From: Alkanindiges hydrocarboniclasticus
GTDB lineage: Bacteria; Pseudomonadota; Gammaproteobacteria; Pseudomonadales; Moraxellaceae
DNA length: 64,000 bases
Assembly: GCF_001982605.1 (NCBI RefSeq)
Contig: NZ_MLCN01000003.1
Coordinates: 141,199-205,198, forward strand
Direction of reading: 5' to 3'
Shown: positions 54,951-63,800 of the stretch, in pieces
Position numbering within the stretch: position 1 is the first letter of the stretch
How the letters are laid out: each line of letters begins with the position of its first letter
The notes under the pieces: model-generated
What the model was told of the DNA's origin: nothing
What the model saw: only the letters and a program-made list of their open reading frames with translations
Database searches by the model: none
Made by a program: the position numbers and the translations under genes

Positions 54951-55814
54951 GTGAACCTATCCAACTTTGATGCGTTTCTGGCGGTGATGCAAACTGGCTC
55001 GGTATCCTTAGCCGCCGAGAAGCTGTTTCTCACTCAGCCTGCCATTACCAAACGCCTGAAAAGTCTGGAAGAAGAACTGAATGTACGCCTGTTTGAGCCT
55101 GCCGGACGGGGCATCCAGCCCACGCAAGCTGCGCATGAACTGCTGCCACGGGTCAAGCACTGGTTGCTGGAATATGAGGACATCAAGCATGCCCTAAGCC
55201 ATGCACAAAACCGGATTGGCGGCATTTTGCGCATTGGCACCAGCCACCATATTGGCCTGCATCATTTGCCATCCATTTTAAAGCAATACGTGCAGCAGTA
55301 TCCCGAAGTGCAACTGGATGTGCATTTTGTCGACTCTGAACAGGCACATCAGGCGGTACTAAGTGGCGAGCTGGAACTGGCGTTTTTAACCCTGCCCCCG
55401 CAGTTTGATGCCCGGCTGAATTACCAGCCATTATGGCAGGATGCTCTTCAATTTGTGGTGGCTCCATTTCATGCGCTGAGCCAGCAGCACAACCTGAAAC
55501 TGGAAGATTTGGTTAATTTTCCCTGCCTGCTACCGGCAGCACATACCTATACCAGTCAAATTACTTTACAGGCTTTTGAACAGCATGGTTTAAAGCCACA
55601 TGCCAACATGAGCACCAATCCGCTGGAATCCATTCGCATGCTGGTGTCGATTGGCCTCGGCTGGTCGGTGTTGCCCAGTACCCTGATTAACCATGAGCTG
55701 GTGGCACTGGATTTGCCACTGGCCTTAAGTCGTGAACTGGGTATGGTAACGCATCCGGCCCGAACCCAGTCACGGGCGGCAGCAGCACTAATAGCCCTTT
55801 GCTCAACCAATTAA
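54951..55814 (+). CDS. LysR-family transcriptional regulator
   Basis: The 287-aa protein has the N-terminal winged helix-turn-helix (FDAFLAVMQTGSVSLAAEKL, LTQPAITKRLKSLEEELNVR) and a C-terminal effector-binding domain (LRIGTSHHIGLHHLPSILKQ, VHFVDSEQAHQAVLSGELE). The start is a GTG. The target is not evident: no divergent gene faces it, and the downstream convergent gene is unrelated in type. The effector is unknown. Confidence 0.88.
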   Translation: MNLSNFDAFLAVMQTGSVSLAAEKLFLTQPAITKRLKSLEEELNVRLFEPAGRGIQPTQAAHELLPRVKHWLLEYEDIKHALSHAQNRIGGILRIGTSHHIGLHHLPSILKQYVQQYPEVQLDVHFVDSEQAHQAVLSGELELAFLTLPPQFDARLNYQPLWQDALQFVVAPFHALSQQHNLKLEDLVNFPCLLPAAHTYTSQITLQAFEQHGLKPHANMSTNPLESIRMLVSIGLGWSVLPSTLINHELVALDLPLALSRELGMVTHPARTQSRAAAALIALCSTN

Positions 55815-55831
55815 AGGCATGCATGGTACTA

Positions 55832-56593
55832 TCAGTCGCCACCACAGCTACTGCACGAGCTACAGCCACTACTGCCCGATGAATTTGACTGATTTTTTAA
55901 ATATTGCCGGTACTGCTGCTTTAGTTGCTCCAGCTCATAAATCTGTGCACTGGGCCATTCCAGCGCGGCATCTATGGCAAACAGCCTTGGCAGCATGGTG
56001 GTAGTACTGGGGTTTACACCATTTAATATGCAGCTATAACGCCACGCATGACACAATTGCTGGGCCTGTTCATCCTGACTGCTGATACTGTTGTCAGCAT
56101 AAAACCGGTTGTCAGCATAAAACCGGTTGTCAGCATAAGGCCGATGGTTCAGATAACGCCCTAGCGTTTGCTGACAAAGCTGCTGGTATTGCAGTGGAAA
56201 TTCCAGCATCACATGCCATAAGGCATCCACTGCGCTGGATGGCATGGCGCAGGGGTCACGGTTGATGACCTGCAAACCCAGATAATCCTTAAAACCCTGT
56301 TCAATTAGCCGTCGTCCTCGTAGGCCTACATCCGGGTAAAGCTGGCTAAAACGCTGCCAGAATATAGGGTCTAGCCGTATTGCAGCAATCCGTGCAAGGC
56401 CTCGTCGTCGCCGAATCGATTCCATGTACAGATTGCTACTGGCGATCAAAAACATGCAGGGGATCAAAACCCAGCCTGTCCAGAATACATCCAGCCACAG
56501 ATAGGCCGTTAGCATACAAACAAGTGGAATAAGCACCCAGTAAAATCTAATGACGGGTATGTCTCTTGGGACTTTTAGTAATTGTTCCAGCAT
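55832..56593 (-). CDS. Membrane-anchored protein with a GRDP/DUF1399-like segment, Cys/Ser-rich tail
   Basis: The 253-aa protein has two N-terminal membrane helices (about residues 17-52), then a soluble helical domain. The stretch PSSAVDALWHVMLEFPLQYQ followed by LCQQTLGRYLNHRP resembles the conserved core of glycine-rich domain proteins (DUF1399). A tandem ADNRFY repeat (encoded at 56091-56144) follows, then a helix and a tail SSGSSGCSSCSSCGGD. The repeat count may vary between strains. Function is unknown. It converges on the LysR gene with 17 bases between stops. Confidence 0.6.
   Translation of the reverse strand: MLEQLLKVPRDIPVIRFYWVLIPLVCMLTAYLWLDVFWTGWVLIPCMFLIASSNLYMESIRRRRGLARIAAIRLDPIFWQRFSQLYPDVGLRGRRLIEQGFKDYLGLQVINRDPCAMPSSAVDALWHVMLEFPLQYQQLCQQTLGRYLNHRPYADNRFYADNRFYADNSISSQDEQAQQLCHAWRYSCILNGVNPSTTTMLPRLFAIDAALEWPSAQIYELEQLKQQYRQYLKNQSNSSGSSGCSSCSSCGGD
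56091..56144. repeat. Three tandem 18-bp repeats inside a coding region
   Basis: Units beginning TTGTCAGCATAA at 56091, 56109 and 56127; the first two are identical and the third has drifted. Each encodes six residues (ADNRFY on the minus strand), so gain or loss of a unit keeps the frame. Confidence 0.9.
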
Positions 56594-56783
56594 AAAAAAT
56601 GATTCACTCCCTGATTGTTGTTTTAGCTTATTATTTTCAGTTATTGCTTAACGGCTTTTATTGTTCTCGCCGCTGTTACGGGTTGTTATTAACCACTGTT
56701 TTTTATTTTCTGTCTTCATTTTAAGGGCTGGATATGACCATTTTATGACACAGATTTGATTTTGCTCTAAGCCAGATACTTTG

Positions 56784-56897
56784 TCACAAATAATGCCCAG
56801 ATATATCCAGCAATGCCAAAGCAGCCAGAATGGCAGAAAAACCAATTAGCGTAAGACTGCTGCCTTTAAGCCAATGCGTCTTTCTGTCATGTTTCAC
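56784..56897 (-). CDS. Possible 37-aa single-helix membrane peptide
   Basis: A frame with GTG start encodes a basic N-terminus (KHDRKTHWLKG) and one hydrophobic helix (SLTLIGFSAILAALALLD). It begins 20 bases after the stop of the HAD gene on the same strand. The charge pattern is that of a small inner-membrane protein, but no good ribosome site is visible and conservation is unknown. Confidence 0.3.
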   Translation of the reverse strand: MKHDRKTHWLKGSSLTLIGFSAILAALALLDISGHYL

Positions 56898-56916
56898 CCA
56901 TAATTTAAAGTGAAAT

Positions 56917-57585
56917 TTAAACTTCGGCCTGAATCGACCAGTCTTCTACCGGCCACGCATGAGCCAGCGCATGGGCATGCAACCGGGTATCCGGATTCAC
57001 TGCCACCGGATGATCAACAAATTCCAGCAGGAAGCGGTCATTAAACGAATCGGAATAGCCCCAGCTTTCTTCAATTGCTGCACGACGCTCCGCCAGCCAT
57101 TGCTTGAGGTGATGCAGTTTGCCAGCCTGAAAACACGGTTCGCCCTGTAAGCGTCCACTATAACGGTTATCACAGATTTCAGGCTGGCTGGCAATCAGGT
57201 CAGTGACCCCAAACGCATCAGCAATGGGGCGGGTAACAAAGGAATTGGTGGCGGTAATAATCACAATATGGTGGCCAGCCTGCTGATGACGCGCAATGGC
57301 ATCTTGCCCTTTTGGCCGCATGGCAGGCACAATGATTTCCTGCATAAATTCAGCATGAATGGTCTTTAAATAATCCATGTCATGCCGGCTTAAAAACTCA
57401 AATACAAACTCATTGTAAGCCACTGCATCCAGTGTACCTGCCTGATAATCCTCATAAAACTGATCATTGCGGCTACGGTGCTGGGCTTCATCAACCAGTT
57501 GCTTGTAAATCAGAAATTCGCCCCATGCGTGATCTGAATCAATGTTCAGTAATGTATGATCCAGATCAAATAACGCCAGCTTCAT
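56917..57585 (-). CDS. HAD-IB family phosphatase, candidate histidinol-phosphatase
   Basis: The 222-aa protein begins MKLALFDLDHTLLNIDSDHA, with nucleophile Asp7 and Asp9 (DLDHT), then motif II in IVIITATNSFVTRP and motif III/IV in WGYSDSFNDRFLLEFVDHPV. This is the subfamily IB, SerB-like group. The homologue at the same place in Pseudomonas aeruginosa (PA0335, beside rppH and ptsP) has been linked to the histidinol-phosphate phosphatase step, which is the basis for the suggestion here. The start at 57585 replaces a longer unlikely frame. It is divergent from rppH. Confidence 0.82.
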   Translation of the reverse strand: MKLALFDLDHTLLNIDSDHAWGEFLIYKQLVDEAQHRSRNDQFYEDYQAGTLDAVAYNEFVFEFLSRHDMDYLKTIHAEFMQEIIVPAMRPKGQDAIARHQQAGHHIVIITATNSFVTRPIADAFGVTDLIASQPEICDNRYSGRLQGEPCFQAGKLHHLKQWLAERRAAIEESWGYSDSFNDRFLLEFVDHPVAVNPDTRLHAHALAHAWPVEDWSIQAEV

Positions 57586-57773
57586 CCGCCAACCCCTACT
57601 TTTGATAATTTGCTCACAAAAAAATGTAAATCTCTCACCGCTATAGGCCAGAAATTCGGTAAGATCATAGCAAATTTCATTGCTTATTCTTTGATTTCTC
57701 ATGTGATGATTTGTGTGAAGGCCAAATCCCAAAAAATCAAAGAAACGCTTTTAACAAAATTAAGGTACGCCAA

Positions 57774-58280
57774 ATGATCGACTCCGAAGGTTTCCGACCC
57801 AATGTCGGGATCATATTGGCAAACGAAGATGGACAGGTGTTGTGGGCCAAGCGAATTGGCCACAATGCATGGCAGTTCCCTCAGGGTGGCATTCAGTTCG
57901 GTGAAACACCCGAGCAGGCAGTTTATCGTGAGCTTTGGGAAGAAGTCGGGCTATTACCCGACCATGTCCAAATACTGGCGCAAACCCGGGGTTGGTTGCG
58001 TTATCGTTTGCCACATCGCTATGTCCGGCAGGACAGCAATCCTGTCTGTATTGGCCAAAAACAAAAGTGGTTTTTGTTGCAGCTTAAAGCCTCGCAACAA
58101 CTGATCCGGCTGGATGCCTGTGCCCCGGCCGAATTTGACCAGTGGACATGGGTGAGTTACTGGTATCCCCTGACGCAGGTGGTTGCCTTTAAACGTGATG
58201 TATACCGCAAGGCCATGATTGAACTTTGTCGCCGTTTACCCGGCAAGGCACTCAATCCATTAAGAAGCAAGGAACTTTAA
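57774..58280 (+). CDS. rppH: RNA pyrophosphohydrolase RppH
   Basis: RppH removes the 5' pyrophosphate from mRNA and triggers RNase E-dependent decay. The 168-aa protein begins [19 protein letters not shown] and has the Nudix box [22 protein letters not shown]. It continues with [12 protein letters not shown] and GQKQKWFLL, typical of RppH. AAGG lies 8 bases before the ATG at 57774; the frame from 57711 overlaps the divergent gene's leader and is rejected. Confidence 0.95.
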   Translation: MIDSEGFRPNVGIILANEDGQVLWAKRIGHNAWQFPQGGIQFGETPEQAVYRELWEEVGLLPDHVQILAQTRGWLRYRLPHRYVRQDSNPVCIGQKQKWFLLQLKASQQLIRLDACAPAEFDQWTWVSYWYPLTQVVAFKRDVYRKAMIELCRRLPGKALNPLRSKEL

Positions 58281-58409
58281 CAGCCACCCCAACTGACTTG
58301 GTAAAACCCACAGCAACCTTTAAAACAGGCAGCCTTTAAAACTTTCTATTATTAAAATATAGTAGTGAAATAAGCCAATGCGGTTATACGCATTACACGG
58401 AGAACAAGC

Positions 58410-60707
58410 ATGTCGGCAATGCAGCTGGAAACTTTAAGGCGTATCGTCCAGGAGGTCGATGCGGCTGCCAGCCTGCATGAAGCACTGGAAGTGATGGTGG
58501 AACAGGTGGCCGATGCCATGGGCTCGGAGGTGTGCTCGGTATATCTGCTGGATGAGCGCAACCAGCGTTATGTGCTTATGGCGTCCAAGGGCCTGAATAT
58601 TGAATCGGTGGGTGTGGTGTCACTGGCCACCGGTGAAGGTCTGGTGGGTCTGGTCGGCCAGCGTGAGGAAATCGTCAACCTTGAGGATGCGGCCAGCCAT
58701 CCCCGCTTCCGCTATCTGCCGGAAACCGGCGAAGAACTGTACAAGTCATTTCTGGGTGTGCCCATCATGTACCGCCGCAAGGTGATGGGTGTCATGGTGG
58801 TGCAAAACCGCGAACGCCGCGCTTATACCGAAGCGGCTGAATCCTTTTTGGTCACGCTGTGCGCCCAGTTATCCGGTGCCATTGCGCATGCCCATGCAGT
58901 GGGTCAGGTTGATGTGTTTCGCAAGCCCAGTCTGGCCAAATCCTCAAAAATGTTTCAGGGCGTGCCCGGTGCTGGCGGCGTTGCTATTGGCCGTGCCGTG
59001 GTGTTTTATCCACCGGCTGACCTTGATGCCGTGCCGGACCGTCAGGCAGACGACATTACCGAAGAGCTGGAACTGGTTAAGCAGGCCATTATTGCCGTGC
59101 GGCAGGATATCCGCGAGCTGGATGCCAAAATGCAGGAATCGCTGATGGCTGAGGAGCGTGCCCTGTTTAGCGTTTATTTAAGAATGCTGGATGACAATGC
59201 ACTGCCTGCCGAAATTAATGCATTGATTCGTGGCGGCAACTGGGCGCAAGGGGCTGTACGCAAAGTCATTGAAAGCCATACTGCCCACTTTGCCCAGATG
59301 GAAGATGAATACCTGCGTGAACGGGTGTCTGACATTCGGGATCTGGGCCGCCGCATTCTGGCCCGCTTGCAAACTGCTGATGACCAGCACCGCGAATTTA
59401 ATGAAGACAGCATTTTAATTGGTGAGGAAATTACCACGGCAGCGCTGGTGGAAATGCCGCTCAACCATATTGCTGCCATTGTCACCACAGAAGGGGCGGC
59501 CAATTCGCACATGGTGATTGTGGCGCGTGCGCTAGGTATTCCTACCGTAGTGGGTGTCACTGAATTGCCGGTGACCGCGCTGGATGATGCTGAAATGATT
59601 GTCGATGCCCATCAGGGTCGGATTTTTGTGCATCCGATTCGTCGCCTGCGCCAGCGTTACAAGGAAATTCAAAAAGAAGAGCAACAGGCCGCCAAAGACC
59701 TTAAAAGCTACGAAAACCGTGAAACCATTACGCCAGATGGCCATCCGGTGACGCTATATGTCAATACCGGCCTGATGATTGATGTGGTACGCGGTGTGCA
59801 GCGTGGTGCGCAGGGTGTTGGCCTGTATCGCAGTGAAATTCCGTTTATGCTGCGCGAGCGCTTTCCCGGAGAAGAGGAACAGCGCATTATTTATCGCCAG
59901 CAGCTCAGTCATTTTGCCAACAAACCGGTGGTGATGCGCACGCTGGATATTGGCGCGGATAAAGACCTGCCCTATTTTAGTATTAAAGAAGAAAACTCGG
60001 CACTGGGCTGGCGTGGTATTCGTTTTACCCTCGACCATCCGGAAATTTTTTCTTCCCAGATTCGGGCCATGCTAAAAGCCAGTATCGGCTTAAATAATTT
60101 GCATATCCTGCTGCCCATGGTGACCAGCGTCACCGAAGTGGAAGAAGCGCTGTATCTGCTGTATCGCTCGCTGGCTGAGGTGCAGGAAGAAGAACAGGTT
60201 AAAATTGCCATGCCCAAGGTGGGCGTGATGATTGAAGTGCCCAGTATCCTGCTGCAAATGCGTGATCTGGCAGAGCTGGTGGATTTTTTCTCGGTGGGCT
60301 CCAACGACCTGACCCAGTATTTACTGGCGGTTGACCGCAATAATCCCCGCGTCGCTGGCCTGTACTCCAGTTATCATCCGGCCTTGCTGCGGGCGCTGAA
60401 TTTTCTGGTGCGTGAGGCGCATCACCTGAACAAGCCGATTAGCATTTGTGGTGAAATGGCTGGCGAACCCACTACTGCCATTTTAATGATGGCCATGGGT
60501 TTTGATGTACTGTCCATGAGCTCCAGCAATATTTTGCGCATTCGAAAAACCTTAAGCCATGTGCCGCTGGCCGATGCCAAAAACCTGCTACAGGAAGTGT
60601 TAAAAATGGATAGCGCCCCAGTGATTAAAAGCTGGCTGGAGCATTACCTGATCAAGCAGGGGCTGGGTGACATGGTGAAATCCAGTATGGCATTACCTAA
60701 TGGCTAA
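58410..60707 (+). CDS. ptsP: Phosphoenolpyruvate-protein phosphotransferase PtsP (enzyme I-Ntr)
   Basis: PtsP starts the nitrogen-related phosphotransfer chain to NPr and EIIA-Ntr. The 765-aa protein has an N-terminal GAF domain (residues about 1-170, with AMGSEVCSVYLLD and LATGEGLVGLV), then the enzyme I parts: GVPGAGGVAIGRAVV, the phosphohistidine segment TEGAANSHMVIVARALGIPT, VGLYRSEIPFMLRERFPGEE, the PEP site DFFSVGSNDLTQYLLAVDRN and ISICGEMAGEP. GGAGAAC precedes the ATG. It lies 129 bases after rppH, the conserved order. Confidence 0.96.
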   Translation: MSAMQLETLRRIVQEVDAAASLHEALEVMVEQVADAMGSEVCSVYLLDERNQRYVLMASKGLNIESVGVVSLATGEGLVGLVGQREEIVNLEDAASHPRFRYLPETGEELYKSFLGVPIMYRRKVMGVMVVQNRERRAYTEAAESFLVTLCAQLSGAIAHAHAVGQVDVFRKPSLAKSSKMFQGVPGAGGVAIGRAVVFYPPADLDAVPDRQADDITEELELVKQAIIAVRQDIRELDAKMQESLMAEERALFSVYLRMLDDNALPAEINALIRGGNWAQGAVRKVIESHTAHFAQMEDEYLRERVSDIRDLGRRILARLQTADDQHREFNEDSILIGEEITTAALVEMPLNHIAAIVTTEGAANSHMVIVARALGIPTVVGVTELPVTALDDAEMIVDAHQGRIFVHPIRRLRQRYKEIQKEEQQAAKDLKSYENRETITPDGHPVTLYVNTGLMIDVVRGVQRGAQGVGLYRSEIPFMLRERFPGEEEQRIIYRQQLSHFANKPVVMRTLDIGADKDLPYFSIKEENSALGWRGIRFTLDHPEIFSSQIRAMLKASIGLNNLHILLPMVTSVTEVEEALYLLYRSLAEVQEEEQVKIAMPKVGVMIEVPSILLQMRDLAELVDFFSVGSNDLTQYLLAVDRNNPRVAGLYSSYHPALLRALNFLVREAHHLNKPISICGEMAGEPTTAILMMAMGFDVLSMSSSNILRIRKTLSHVPLADAKNLLQEVLKMDSAPVIKSWLEHYLIKQGLGDMVKSSMALPNG

Positions 60708-60754
60708 TACTGTTTCTTAGGCGTTGGTCTGGTTTTAATCATTTTTGAAAATAT

Positions 60755-60785
60755 AAAAAGGAGGGCAATGAATGCCCTCCTTTTT
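60755..60785. terminator. Bidirectional terminator between ptsP and the adhesin gene
   Basis: AAAAAGGAGGGCA-ATGAA-TGCCCTCCTTTTT, a perfect 13-bp stem serving convergent genes. Confidence 0.95.
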
Positions 60786-60811
60786 GTTGGTTTACCTTCA
60801 ATAATGCAATG

Positions 60812-63800
60812 CTATAAAAGGATCTGCTGGTTGACCATTAAGGTATCCAGATCAACATTGACATTGGTTAGGGTCAGCAGGTCAGCGCTGGCATGCGCGC
60901 CACCTTCCCCATCACGGTCAATGCTCAGCACGGTGTTGGCACCATTTTGGGTAACCGTAATGTAGGCATCCAGTGAAGCCGCGGAGCCATCGCCATTGTA
61001 GCCTACCAGTAGCTCGCCAATGTCGATCTGGTCAGCCTGATTGTCAGTGGCGGTATTGCCCACCTGGAAATCACGCCAGGTATCACTGCCATTGCCGCCT
61101 GTATTGTCAGTTTCACTGAGTAGCATGTACATCAGGCTATCTGCGCCCTCGCCGCCCACAAACGTTTCATTGGTTAAACCACTGACCAGCATGTCATCAC
61201 CGGCCATATCCGGCATAGGCTGGATGCCCTCAAACACCCCGTCAATTAATGGCTGTACGGTTTGATCCAGCAAGCCATTCAGCAGGCCACCCAGCCCCTG
61301 TGTCAGGTCTTCAAGCCCTGTGACATCACTGTTATACAGGCCCTGAATCAACTGGGTCAGCACGCCAAGCGCACCATCATCAGTGTTGGTTAAATCATTG
61401 AGTGAATTGACAATATCACCCAGCACAAAGTCATCATTGCGAATGACATTATCCAGCAGGTTGCTCACTGGAATCAGATTGGTGTCATCACCGCCAGTCA
61501 GGTCATTCACAATGGTGGACAACTCATCCAGCAAGGTGCTGGAATTGCCAGGACCGGGGTTTGGTGGCAACAGGATCCCTTCACCATTGGCCAGATCAAC
61601 CACACTATTAACAATTGGGCTGAGCACACTGCTAACCAGCGTATTGACCACGCCTCCCAGACCGTCAAGGCCCAGCACGTCGATGAGTTCATCCAGCAGG
61701 GCACCATCACTCAGTAAACCGGCAGCAACCTCATCCAGCACTCCCGTGGCCTGAGCCACCCCGTTTTGAATCACCTCTTCACCAGAAAGCAGGTTGTCTA
61801 CCGCGGTAACCAGACCATTGGTAATATCGGCCAGATTCAGGTTAATGCCCAGTAGCTGCAGTGGAATGCTCAAACCGGTCAATATAGGATTCAGTATGCC
61901 AGTGAGGCCATTCACTACATCACCCAGACCGGCCGTATTGACCAGCTCATCCAGACCCCCCGCATCAATATTGATACCAATGGAGCCACCCAGCAGCTCG
62001 GACACAATCTGGTTGCCACCCGCTACCGTTTCATTGAGGATATCGGATACCACAGTGGTGCCATCCCCTGCACCCAGCAGGATATCAAGATTGTCAGTAG
62101 CCGCTGCAATGGCATCAGGATCACTGCTGCCCAGAAAGCCAGCCACGGCATTCAAGGTATTAATCAGCGCACCCAGATTTTCATCGCCACCGCTGTTGGC
62201 AGCGGTAAGCGCATCCACCAGCTCGGTAATGGAACCCAGTACCGGCTGGTCGGTATCAGTGAGCTGCTCCACAATGCCCGTCAGGCCACTCAAGGTGCTG
62301 CTATCCGGATCAGCCAGATTGTTAATCAGTGTAGAGGTTGGCGAGATGGCAGAGTCGTCGCTTAAATTGGCCACTGCGTTTTGTACTACAGTCACCAGTC
62401 CATTTGTTCCTTCAACCGGATCAGTAGTTCCAGTGTCTGCTGTATTACCCGCAGTATCAATCGCCACCAGCCTCAGGCTACGGCCTGCAAATCCGGCAGC
62501 ATTGACTGCCGCATACTGGCCATTTTCATTGACTGTGGTGGTTGCCATCAGCTCATTGGTATCGGCATCCCGAACCTGAACGGTGGTACCAGCCTCGCCT
62601 TCACCCAGCAGCACGGTATTGTCGGCACTAAAGGCCAGCGCACCCGGAATTTCAGGCAATACAGTATCAATACCAACACTAACCGCTGTCCCTGTGGCCA
62701 CATTTCCGGCTTCATCGGTAACTACCGCACGGAACTGATAGCTGCCATCTGCCAGCCCAGTTTGTGCGGCATCCGTATTTGTCCAGCTGGTCCCGCCATC
62801 GGTAGAGATTTGATAGCTAAGCGTTGCACCAGCTTCAAGATCCGCACTAAGTCCCAATGTGAAGGTATTGTCATTGGTAATGTTATCACCCAGCGTACCA
62901 CTGTCGATCAGGCCTGCCAGTGTCAGGGCTGGAACCTGTGGCAGTCCGGTATCTACAGTGACTGAGGTAACATCGGTTGCCACATTGCCATCAGTATCGG
63001 TTGCTGCCACATTGATATCCAGCAGACCTTCTTCATCTGCATCCACTTCGGCAACGATATAACCATTGGTCAGGTCAGTGGTGTTGACTGTGTAATCCGT
63101 GCCATTAACGCTAACCACGGTGCCAGCTATTGCATCGTCACCCAGGCCAACCTGCACAGCAATTGAACCGTCACCGGCTTCATCCGCATTAATGAAACCA
63201 TCACTGTTAAAGTCGGCAGTAATGCTGATATCACCCAGCAGGTCATCAACAATGGTATCTACCGTTACAGTATCAGTGCTGGTATCGACATTCCCTTCAG
63301 CATCAGTAACGCTGGCAGTAATATCAAGCTCACCTTCGGTAGTTGCATCCACTTCAGCAGTAATAAAGCCATTGGTCAAATCATCGGCATCAATAGTGTA
63401 ATCCGTACCATTGACGGTAATGGTATGTCCAAGCGCTGCATCCGGCCCCAGATTAACCCGTACATTCACCAGCCCATCAGCACCAATTTCACCGGCATTC
63501 AGCAGATCATCCGCATTGATATCAGCCACCACGCTAAGATCACCCACAATGTTGCGGGGCGTGGTATCTACGGTGACGCTAACAGTATCAGTCGCAGTGT
63601 TGCCTTCAATATCGGTTGCACTGACATCAATGGTCAGGTCTCCCTGAGTGTTGGCATCGACAGCAGCAGTAATAAAGCCATTGGTCAGGTCCTCGGCGTC
63701 AACCGTGTAATCAGTATCATTAACAGTAATCACATTCCCAGTCTGAGCATCTGCCCCCAAACCGATTCGCACTGTAACTGTCCGGTCAGTGCCAATTTCA

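Noticed and set aside
56091..56144. CRISPR-like array
   Set aside because: Only three adjacent 18-base units with no spacers; they lie inside a coding frame and encode ADNRFY.
56648..56845. A 65-residue minus-strand frame with a hydrophobic start
   Set aside because: It begins with TTG without ribosome site, has irregular composition and overlaps the better small-peptide frame at 56784-56897.
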